A stretch of DNA of 64,000 nt from assembly GCF_003589595.1 (NCBI RefSeq), contig NW_020654810.1:13904712-13968711 (forward strand), written 5' to 3'. Positions 43,259-53,500 of the stretch are shown here, in pieces. The notes below the pieces were generated by a model. The model did not search any database. It worked only from the letters and a program-made list of their open reading frames with translations, and was not told the origin of the DNA. Positions within the stretch are counted from its first letter, which is position 1, and every line of letters starts with the position of its first letter. Both the position numbers and the translations under genes were made by a program. Source of the stretch: Hyposmocoma kahamanoa (taxonomy: Eukaryota; Arthropoda; Insecta; Lepidoptera; Cosmopterigidae).

Positions 43259-45967
43259 ATGGGGCAGCTACCCAAATGCATAAAAATGGGAGACTCGCGG
43301 CGGCTATTGTTATTGTTAACGGCAATAATATTGGTACGATCGACTTTACAAGCTGAAATCGAATGTCCACAAAACTGCGATTGTCTCGAACAATATGTGG
43401 ATTGTTCAAAGAAGAATTTCGTATCTGTGCCAAAAATTCCCAAGTGGGTGGAACATTTAGATCTCAGTCATAATAGATTGACCGGAAAGGATTTGGAGGT
43501 TTTGGACAAATTATTGAACCTGAAAGTTTTGAAGCTTGATAAGAATTCTTTGCATTACATTCCAAGCTTCTTAAACATTAATCAAATACAAGAAATAAGC
43601 CTGAACAAAAACAACATAACGTCAATAAACAAGGGCCGATTCCAAGCGAAGAGTTCCATCACCGTATTGAACTTAAATCACAATCATATTCAAGTCATTG
43701 AAGAGGGAGCACTAAACAACTTGACAAATTTAGAAGTGTTGAAACTGAACAGAAATGAACTTCAATCTCTGCCTAACCACTTGTTTCAGTATCAGTCGAG
43801 ATTACGAACCTTGGAACTGAATTACAACAAATTCAATGTTATAAATGGACTGCTTTTTCAAGGTCTATCTAACTTAACTACCCTCAGAATGAAATTTAAC
43901 AATATTGGCAATATGGAAGATGGAGCTTTCTTTGGGTTCCAATCAGTGAATGTTCTTCAATTAGATCATAATAAGTTACGTAATATATCCAAAGGTTGGA
44001 TGTACGGCCTTGAATCACTAACCACCCTGTCCTTGTCAAATAATTTAATATCTAAAATAGATATTGATAGTTGGGAACGCTGTACTAATTTAAGAGTATT
44101 GGATTTATCTCACAATCATTTAATTGAAATAGATGGATGGTCATTTCAGCACTTGCTCAATCTCCAAATTCTTAATCTTAGTAACAACAACATTTCCTCC
44201 ATATCTCAAGAAGCATTTAGCCAAATGTCGCATTTGGAGGCGTTATTATTGAACAATAATAAGATATCATGGACAGTCGAGGATATGTCAGGCCCATTCT
44301 CTAAACTACAAAGCCTGATCAATTTCAACCTGGCATCTAATCATATAAAGTCAATAAATTCTAGAGCCTTTGAAGGATTGTCTAGCTTAACTGATTTAGA
44401 TTTGAGAGGGAACAATATAACTTCTATTCAACAACATGCTTTTGAATCAATGATGAAGCTAAAAAGACTGCACTTGAATTCTTCTTCTCTCCTTTGTGAT
44501 TGTAACACATTGTGGATAGTCAAATGGATTAAAGAAAAAAGTGAACAAAAATATGTAACAGCCACTTGTGCTTATCCTTCAGAGGTGCGAGGTATGCCAA
44601 TCTCTAAATTGAAAGAAGAGAACTGTGGTGATTCACCAAAGCCTAAAGTAGTGGAACATCCTAAAAAATCGCACCTTGCTATTAAAGGAAGATCTGCAAA
44701 TTTGGTCTGTTCAGCAACATCAAACCCTTTCAGCAATATGACATTTTTATGGAGAAAAAATAATGGAAACATTAGCAATCCCTCAGTATTTGAAAATACT
44801 ACAATAACACATAGTGGGCAACCTCGCGCTACATCTGTTTTAATAATACCCAATGTTACCCATGCAGACGCTGGCAAATACCAATGTGTAGTCAGTAACA
44901 GTTTTGGTACAACATATTCAACAAAAGCTAGAGTAAATATTGTCACATTTCCTAGATTCATAAAATCGCCAGTCAATGTGACTGTCCAGACTGGGGAGAC
45001 TGTAACTTTAAATTGTGCTGCTACAGGAGATCCAACTCCAGAAATATCCTGGAAGAAAGATGGTGGGAATGATTTTCCTGCAGCCAGAGAAAGAAGAATG
45101 AATGTCATGCCCACAGATCATCTTTTCTTTATTGTAAATGCAAAAACAACAGATATGGGGATATATAGTTGTGCAGCTAAAAATCCTGCAGGCACTATTA
45201 TAGCAAATGCTACTTTAACAGTATTACAAGAACCTTCATTTGTCAGAGTCATGGAAAATAAAGAAGTCACTAAAGGAGAGTCCGTAGTGTTACAGTGTAT
45301 GAGTTCTGGATCTCCCAAGCCAGCCCTTAAGTGGTTAAAAGATGGCATACCAATAGTTCCTACTGGACGTCACTACTTTGCTGCTGATGATCAGTTGTTA
45401 GTCATCATTGAGGTAGAGTCAAGCGATGCTGGGCGATATGAGTGTGAGATTACTAATGATCTTGGAACAAAAAAGGACATGACTGAATTGAGAGTGCTTC
45501 CTCCAGTTGCAATTTTAGTAAAAGAGGAGGATATGACTGGTATAATAATAATAACTGTTGTGTGTTGTGCTGTAGGAACCTCAATAATATGGGTGGTAAT
45601 TATTTACCACACGCGTAGACGCATGGCCGGAACCGTACATAGTTTTCCCGCAGAAAATATTAATATGACGCAAGTAGTGCGTAGTCACAGTGATTCACCA
45701 CAAATGTTTCCAGACAATATATCGGAGCATTCATCGTGTAAAGATAGTGGAACAGGTGATTCGGCTAAACAAACGAGCTTTGATGGAGTGCCTACAGATA
45801 GAAATGACCAAGTGCATTTTGAATCTGCTGTATGTCGTAGTTATTCCCCAGTGCCAGAAGCACACAAACTTCTTCCTTCTTCTTTTAAACCATCAATTCA
45901 AGTGTGTGTAAATACATCAGTAACACCAGCTACTTACAGTTTTTCTAGTCACAATGATAATGTTTAA
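43259..45967 (+). CDS. LRIG-like receptor (LRR + 3 Ig + TM), 902 aa
   Basis: Single-pass cell-surface protein of the LRIG family, whose vertebrate members restrain receptor tyrosine kinase signalling; the Drosophila counterpart is lambik. The second ATG (43286, MGDSRRLLLLLTAIILV) gives a cleaner signal peptide than the first. Cysteine cap CPQNCDC lies at about residues 36-42, then some 14 leucine-rich repeats (60-405), a C-terminal cap (CDCNTLWIVKWIKEK, about 412-455), and Ig domains at about 456-561, 562-657 and 657-747 with YQCVVS, YSCAAK and YECEIT. A membrane span (IIIITVVCCAVGTSIIWVVI) lies near 759-783, then an RRR stop-transfer and a Ser-rich tail of about 120 residues, shorter than in vertebrate LRIGs. 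The entire coding region is one uninterrupted exon. Confidence 0.9.
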   Translation: MGQLPKCIKMGDSRRLLLLLTAIILVRSTLQAEIECPQNCDCLEQYVDCSKKNFVSVPKIPKWVEHLDLSHNRLTGKDLEVLDKLLNLKVLKLDKNSLHYIPSFLNINQIQEISLNKNNITSINKGRFQAKSSITVLNLNHNHIQVIEEGALNNLTNLEVLKLNRNELQSLPNHLFQYQSRLRTLELNYNKFNVINGLLFQGLSNLTTLRMKFNNIGNMEDGAFFGFQSVNVLQLDHNKLRNISKGWMYGLESLTTLSLSNNLISKIDIDSWERCTNLRVLDLSHNHLIEIDGWSFQHLLNLQILNLSNNNISSISQEAFSQMSHLEALLLNNNKISWTVEDMSGPFSKLQSLINFNLASNHIKSINSRAFEGLSSLTDLDLRGNNITSIQQHAFESMMKLKRLHLNSSSLLCDCNTLWIVKWIKEKSEQKYVTATCAYPSEVRGMPISKLKEENCGDSPKPKVVEHPKKSHLAIKGRSANLVCSATSNPFSNMTFLWRKNNGNISNPSVFENTTITHSGQPRATSVLIIPNVTHADAGKYQCVVSNSFGTTYSTKARVNIVTFPRFIKSPVNVTVQTGETVTLNCAATGDPTPEISWKKDGGNDFPAARERRMNVMPTDHLFFIVNAKTTDMGIYSCAAKNPAGTIIANATLTVLQEPSFVRVMENKEVTKGESVVLQCMSSGSPKPALKWLKDGIPIVPTGRHYFAADDQLLVIIEVESSDAGRYECEITNDLGTKKDMTELRVLPPVAILVKEEDMTGIIIITVVCCAVGTSIIWVVIIYHTRRRMAGTVHSFPAENINMTQVVRSHSDSPQMFPDNISEHSSCKDSGTGDSAKQTSFDGVPTDRNDQVHFESAVCRSYSPVPEAHKLLPSSFKPSIQVCVNTSVTPATYSFSSHNDNV

Positions 45968-48900
45968 GCTTGAGAAAAATTCTTAATATTTTGCTTTTTT
46001 ATAGTGGTAATGTATTTTCACTAACTACTATAAACTATAGGTATGTTCTAAAAAAAATTATTGACAAATCGTCTATTTGTAGTTAGTGGAAAAGCATTTA
46101 CATTAAAATATTAAGCTTTTGTTTAGTACAAAGTAATGCAACGACCTTGCCAGTATTGGTTTTGATATAAAAGACTGAATGTCATTTATGTGTATGATGA
46201 TTGTTATTTTGTATTGTTAATATAGGCAACAAAAATATAGATACATTAAAATTATAATATACATACTTCATTTAGTGTAATATATAAAATTCATCACAAT
46301 AATAATTGAAATCAAAATTCAAAGATCTTTTTTATGAATCTTAACCTCTAGCTGAGTTTGTGTAAGAAAAGGAATTGACAGCCTACTATTATATAATTAT
46401 CTATTGAAAATCTACATAAATGTTGCCTGTAGTGCGGTAATTCTATTTATTTCTCGATTTCATGTTGCAACCAAGCGATTCATTTTTTATATTTCAGTTT
46501 ATGTGTAAATTGATACATTTAAGGAAATTATGAATAAGGCAATACCGATACTGCCTTTGCTGTAACAAGCAATGAGATTTATTAGAATAAAATACAAATT
46601 TGTAGATAATTTTTTATATAAAATTATTATTAACATACCTAAACTTGAACAACTTAAAATCTGCTAAGTTTTGAACAAAATAAAATTAAATATAAGAGTA
46701 AAAACTAGTAACAATAAATAATAGACTTCCTAATTGTAATGTAATAAATAATAGATAGATGTAGTTAACTTTAAGCATAAATTATGGCTATATAAGATAA
46801 CATTGGATGGTTAGAGTGAGATTCAAACAGTATTGGCACACATGAAAGAAATAAAGCAAAGCATCTACACTTGATTGGTGGGAGGTGATGTTTAGGAATG
46901 TACGTTTTATAAGTTATATTGCAAAAGACATGTATGCAGGTGCATCTGTGTTAATATTGTCTTTAGAAAGAATTAAGAGCTTCCAATTTCAGAATTTTGA
47001 CAGAGTTCAAACAAAGTTTAGTTTATAGGCAAAAATAATAATAATAATAATAATAACGCTCACACTCAACATAGCCCCGCACTAGGGAAACCCTATATAT
47101 ATAAAATATGAGAATTGTTTTGATTAATTCACTTGCTTTAAAAAAAAAGTTACGGTCTATTGTGTGAATGAAACATAGATTTTTATATTTACAATGCAAC
47201 AATTCATGTTTCTCAAAAATAAATTATTATGATTATACTAGCAAACCTTGCATGAAGTATTTATTATTTCAACGTTATCATATCAATCATACACTTTCTA
47301 TTTGATGTGAAATGTTTTGCAAGATATTTTCATGTAGTATCGAAAACTTAAGACATCCTAAAATTTGTATTCTCACAGAGCAGTTGGACTGCTAACCAAG
47401 TTTAATAGAATTCTTACATACCACATTGTTACATAAAACTGATTTTAAACATCGCCTCTTCAAAAAATGCAATACCTACGTACCGTAATGAAATACGGAT
47501 AGTACATCTGCATCAATTAAAACGGAGTTTTTGATACCTTATACGGATGTTTTGCAGGTTACGACAAGGTTCGCAGGAGCGGGCCCTACTCAAAGCGAGT
47601 GTCATATATCGTGTTGTGTATAGTCCTAATTATACAATCAGGAATCCTGACCGGGACCTCTTTGTCTTCTAAACAAAAACTATTTAGTTTACTTTGACAT
47701 AAGCATTTTTTCATTCATGCAGCTCAGCTCGTAGTATCCACATAAAGAACTGCCTACGACATCTCCAAAAACTTTAATTATTAATTAAATGTCGTAATAT
47801 CTTTAATCCCGTTTGTACTAAAATTATGTTTGTTTATTATCTTTTGCTGAAATTAATGATAATTCAATGATCATGATCAAATCCACAATGATCCACATTT
47901 ATTTTGAAAAAGGAAAAACCACAGCGATATCTGCAGATTTCAACGATGCAAAATTGGCATCCGCGTCCGCATCTACAGATGTCATAACTCACACCTGCGG
48001 TATCCCTGATAGGTATACATACAGTGTCATAAAGAAGCTTCATGCAGTAAAGTAACAACAAAATCATTGTAAAAGTGAAAATGGACTCATTAAAAAACAA
48101 AATTGCATTGTTGCTCGTGATAACCTTTGACAACAATCTTAGAATATCGCGGTCGTGAACAAACAACTTTGTGTCTGTTGTACAAAAATAATAGTTTTAA
48201 TTTAAACGATTCCATTTTTTGTATATTTATAGTTTCACAAATAGTAAAAGTTTTGTTTTTGTATATGTGACTTCTGTTCAAAAACATTTTTACCTTTATG
48301 TAACCCAAAATTAACATTAAGACTTCTTACGATGCGTGAATACCGTCATACAAATTGGACAATGTATACCCATTTCGTAAAATTGTAAATAGGGCAATGT
48401 GAAAATAAAAACAGGACAAAGTTAATGCCATGAACAAATTGATTTAGGTCATTTATACAATCGGTAATTTTAAATTATTAAATTTTTTAAACATGATTAT
48501 TTCGGTTTGGTTCATGACGTCTTAAAATGTATTTACGTAACAAATTTGTTTTTGTATTTGTGAATAGTTTTGAAATATTTATTTATGTTCACGTGCATAC
48601 AAAATAAACATCACTCCTAAATTAAGAAAGTAGACTGTTGTAACGATTATTAAATACGTGTATGTCGTGTCTTATGTTTAAGCCAGTATTTTTCATTTAA
48701 TGAATTTTTATGGCAGCTATAGTAGTTACTAAGGAACAAATGTGCCCTTTGCATAGATACTATGTATTAGGCCTGAAGCATTTTTAGAAAAAAAAAAATT
48801 ACGTAGTTTTGCAGTTTTATATTGTTTGTATACAGAACATTGTAAATACCTCCTACATTCGTAGTAAGATTTAGTTCTGTAACTATTTATACCTACTGTT

Positions 48901-49006
48901 TAGAATAAAATAAAAACTATATCTAATTTTTTTATTGCTATCCCTAAGCTACACGATATAAAATAAATGTATAAATCTTTACGACAAATTTCGTTATTTA
49001 TTGATA
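45968..49006. other. LRIG 3' UTR and gene-free stretch
   Basis: AT-rich, with several AATAAA signals (for example near 46588 and 48905), so the receptor 3' UTR could be short or nearly 3 kb. No further coding region is recognised apart from a SINE fragment at 47035-47092. Confidence 0.4.
47035..47092 (-). mobile_element. SINE fragment
   Basis: (AAT)n at 47035-47054 followed by CACTCAACATAGCCCCGCAC and TAGGGAAACCCT matches the tail of the SINE at 11722-11937. The tRNA-like head is missing. Confidence 0.7.
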
Positions 49007-49014
49007 GGTTTAAC

Positions 49015-49026
49015 CATTGACTTACA
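49015..49026. mobile_element. 12-bp micro-insertion with 8-bp flanking duplication
   Basis: CATTGACTTACA equals the left end of the MITE at 32094. It is flanked by GGTTTAAC (49007-49014) and GGTTTAAT (49027-49034), which agree at seven of eight positions. Alone it would be weak; the three sister insertions make it credible. Confidence 0.6.
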
Positions 49027-49084
49027 GGTTTAATGCATTAAATACACTCCCATTTGCGGGCATATCTGTAACACATATATTGAA

Positions 49085-49300
49085 ATCATTAAAGAACTTT
49101 CTATAGAGTTCTTAGCTTTTCGCGATAGTTACACATAGGAAATGAAATTATTCGGATCTAAATCGCGTATATTAGTTTTTTTTCCAAACAAACCAACGCT
49201 AACCTAGGTCTAAGAGAACCTGTAAACGCTGGTTTGTTTGAAAAAAAAATGCTATTTAGATCTGAAAAAGAGTTATATTTCCTGTAAAGAACTTCCTATT
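49085..49300. repeat. Imperfect fold-back repeat
   Basis: CCAAACAAACCAACG (49189-49203) pairs with CGCTGGTTTGTTTG (49228-49241). Outward, TCGGATCTAAAT pairs with ATTTAGATCTGA, and AAAGAACTTTC pairs with GTAAAGAACTTCC in part. It is probably a small MITE with long arms. Confidence 0.5.
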
Positions 49301-49935
49301 ATATTCTATTATTCACAAGGAATATAACCTACTCAATTAAGTCATTTCAAATAACAATTCTGTAAAATAAGCACACAATTCAACACAATCATGAATTCTG
49401 TGTAGTCAACGCCATTCATCAAGTATATAACCAGAAATAGAGACGAAATTTCATTTAATTTGTTTGGAAACTATTCTGCCATATCATTACTGTGACAACT
49501 GCGCACCGATTGGCTAGCCCGAGTTCGAAACAATTGACGGGTGTCGTCAATGGGCGTCGTCAACTGTTTCACTTCAAATCGACCAGTTAACTTGAACTTT
49601 GCTATAATGGACGTAAATTGCAAAATTACATATTTAATTCCCAATGAAATGTGATTCCATTTGTTTTGTAATTAGATGTTTTGCTGTTTTTCCCACACCA
49701 CCGAATAGAACAGCACAGCATTGTTAGAGATATTATCTTTGTTACAATAAATACAGAATATTTTTTGGAATACATGGAGACTTATGCACAGGTCAGTAGT
49801 TGGCCTGTCTATATTTCAGTGCAATCGGGAATTGATATTTATAAGAGCCCTTATTTCGTCTCTATTTCTGGTTATATACTCGATGACGCCATTCTATTCA
49901 ATTCAAAACTTAACGAAACTGTCTAGAAAGTATGG

Positions 49936-50437
49936 CGTGCCTTATTCCAACGTGACTATGGTCGAGTTTTTGAAATTTGACTAGCCAAATAAGAAGTTGC
50001 TATTTAGTCGGTTCTTGTCGGCCGTCCATAAGTTATAAGGGTGTTTTACCTACTGTCCACGCTGGAATAAGCTTATTCCAGCGCGGACAGTAAGAAACGA
50101 TTTTTCTACGTAAATGTCTATCAATGAAAATAATTGAATGTCCAATATCTTCTAAACGAAGGAGCGGCTAATTCTAAAATTTCGCGACTGTACCGACTAA
50201 ATCATGACTTTTTTAGTGTAATCAGCTCTAAGGTAGGTGTTGTGGTTCTCGAGATAGAGAAATGGTGCCGCTGGAATTATCTTATTCCAGGGTGGACAGT
50301 ATAACGCCCTTATAACTTTTAAACCGTGGACCGACTAAATCTAGTTTTTTGCGACTAGAGCCGATAAAATAGCGACATTTTATCTGGCTAGTCAAATTTC
50401 AAAAATTCGGCCATAGCCACGCTGGAATAAGGTACGT
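49936..50437. mobile_element. Fold-back MITE of about 500 bp
   Basis: The left arm (CGTGCCTTATTCCAACGTG, then GAAATTTGACTAGCC, GTTATAAGGG) reappears inverted in the right arm (GGCTAGTCAAATTTC to CACGCTGGAATAAGG). The arms are about 150 bp with moderate divergence. Within the left arm, 50056-50095 is itself a palindrome around AAGCTT (CTGGAATAAGCTTATTCCAG). No coding region is seen. Confidence 0.68.
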
Positions 50438-50503
50438 ACGTGAAACTATGTTGTGCTTAATAGGTAGGTAGTATAATATAAATGGTTTATAATCCTATTT
50501 CAG

Positions 50504-53500
50504 CCCGGTTATGGACAACCACAGCAAGGTTACGGAGCTCCAGGTGGTCAACCAGGTTACGCTCCACCGGGTGGCCTGGAAATGGGGCATGGACCGTATC
50601 CGTCTGTGGGACCGGGCGGCGGTATCTCGCCCCAAGTCCAGCAATGGTTCCAAGCAGTTGACAAAGACAGATCAGGTTTCATCACAGCCTCTGAATTAAA
50701 AGCAGCTTTAGTTAATGCTCAAGGGCAGACATTCTCGGAAAATGCTTGCAACTTAATGATTGGTAAGAATTTTGTATACAATTTTGAAATCCTTGTCCGC
50801 TTCTACAAAATCTATTTCGTATTAGGGTTCTGTGAATCCGGCGTCACAACTTAAAGAGGCTTATTCTGAATATCTCAAATATAGAGTGTATGATCTATGA
50901 TCTAGGCTAACAACTACTTATGTTCTACTACGCATTTATTTATGTTCTACTACGCATTTATTTATGCATGTTATTATCCCCAACAAAGAATTATACGAGT
51001 GTGTAGTTCATAGCTTACCAAACTTTTCGGCTCACCGCCCACTTAGGCAAGGAAAAAAATATATATTTGTAGTGTCGTTATATAGATAGATAACAGATTT
51101 TTTTTCAAATACGATAGCACCCCTTGGACAGCATTAACCCCCCAATGGCTTCCAAGGCCCTTACCACGACCCTAGAACTCTTCAGCGCTCACTGGGGGTA
51201 GGAACCGCTTTGGGAAACTATGGTGTAGTTGATGTGTATATTCCTCAAAGCGTCAATTACCTTTATGAAACAAAATTTTAATAAAATTATACTGGAGTAA
51301 GGCGCCCATCATTGTGTATAAAAGGTGCTCAAGTTCACCTCAATGACGGCGTAATGTGACAACAAATTATTTAGTTTTCATGTGATAATACAGGGTGACC
51401 TGAAACTCGATACATTCCTTCTAAGGGGTTAAAGTAGACTTAATTTGAAACAAATTTAGTCACGTGATACCCTGTCCAAAAATGAGTACTTTCGGAGATA
51501 TTGAAGATTTTAGGTTTTTTGTTAAAAATCCCTATTTTCAGCTTCATTTTTATTTTTTCTTAAAAGTTTCTATTTCTTGTTTGATTTTTTATCTGGTACT
51601 TATTGAATCAAAATTATTTTTTAATACCAAGAGGGCACGAAATAACTGTTAAATTTGCTATGGTGGTTAAAAAATAATAAAAAATACTTAAAAGAACAAA
51701 CTTTTTACTCACTAAAAGAAGTGCCTTGTAAAAAAATGTATGGAACGATGTGTACCAAGTGCTTAAATACTTCCTTGTATTACCTATTACCTATTCAAAA
51801 AGGGCAGATGTTGTACAAAAATAAGAGATAAGTTTCAAGTTATTGCAATAATAAAATTGTGGGTCGGGGGAGCGTTTCTTAGAAATACGAACCTACCTGG
51901 TAGTACGAGTAGGTGCTAACCGGGCTTGCCGGGAGCTATTATATCAAATTTTTTTTTGTTTAGCTTCGGCATCAATAGGGGCCTTTGTGCATTTAAAAGT
52001 TTATTTTGTAGAACTCATTGACTCCAATTAGTTAGTTTACTTCGGTTAGCTGCAACTATTCGCGAGTGCGGGCGTATCGTTGCATTCTACTGTTCTAACA
52101 TTTCCTGTTTACGTCGGTGATAAAATGTCTGACTATACGAACGAAGAATACGCTGACATCTTGTTCTGTTACGGTTTTTGTGATGGGGGGCCTGGTTGGG
52201 GGCCACAGTCGGGGGGCCCAGTTGGGGTCCCCGGCTGGGTTGCTCGGTTGGGGGCCAACAGGCCCCTTAACGCCCCTAACCGGGCAACCCAACCGGGGAC
52301 CCCAACCGGAGCCCAACTGGCCCCCTATAACCGGGCCCCCAACCGGGGCCCTTAACGGGCTCCCAACCGGGGCCCCCAACCGCCCCCATAACCGGGGACT
52401 CCAACCGGGCCCCCAACCGGCCCCATAACCGGGCCCCAAACCGGTTCCCCAACCGGCCCCCCAACCGGGCCCCCAACCGGCCCTCCAACCGGCCCTCCAA
52501 CCGGCCCCCCAACCGGGCCCCCATAACCAACGCCCTAACTCACCCCAATATGCCCTATAAATTTATCATAATTGTCAGTTTTAATTGTTAATCAAAAACA
52601 TTGAAAAGATTGAAAATTGATTAATTGTTAATTGTAGATATTTGCGATTAACGATTGATCAATTGTTAGTTGCGAGAACCGCAATTAACAATTGATTAAT
52701 TGTTAATTGCGGTTCTCGCAACCCCTTCGGCCGCGTACGAAACCGGAGGTTCAACTAACAATTGATCAATCGTTTATTGCTGTTTCGCAATTGACAATTA
52801 ATTAATTGTCAATCTTTAATTGCCAGAACAATTAAATTTTGCCCAACACTGATCTTTGGTGGGATAAACTAGACCACCTTCGTCCGTGTTCTGAAGCGTA
52901 GAAACGGCAATTAAGTGTTTTTAGATCGATTGATTGAACGGAATACGCGTAAACACGCGTATTCCATTCAATTAATCGGTTCTAAATATAATATTTTTTT
53001 ATCAAGTATTTGTTGATTACAATGTCGTAATATTAACATGGTAGAAAAATACTAGAATAAGACAGTTTAGTCCTTTATTTTACTTTTTTTAAAGTTCAGA
53101 CTACTTTTTAATCGACTTCAAATATTAAAATGATTGTCCTTCCAGTAAAATGAGCTTACTATATAACATCATTTTGTAATACAAGATCTTATCGATTAAC
53201 TTAAATAATGAAAACGCACTTCAATATATAAACTTGCGACTGTCTTAATTAATTTTACTAGATGGTTTTCTGTTGGTAATTGATCAAATTGATGAATGGC
53301 AAGACAAATGAAAATGTTACTGATGACAAAATATGGTAAAATGTTATTAATTAGAAGAGGTTTACTTAATGATCGCCTCGTGTGAAATTTTTGTTATTTG
53401 TTTATTATTTCTCCGATTTCTAACACTGCTACTGTGCATATTTGGATATAATCTTAGGTGGGATAAACTAGACCACTTTCGTTCTCGAAAGCAACGATTT

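Noticed and set aside
52080..52530. Overlapping Gly/Pro-rich open frames on both strands.
   Set aside because: They are shadows of the GC-rich minisatellite; only the first 20 codons at 52125 have any homology.
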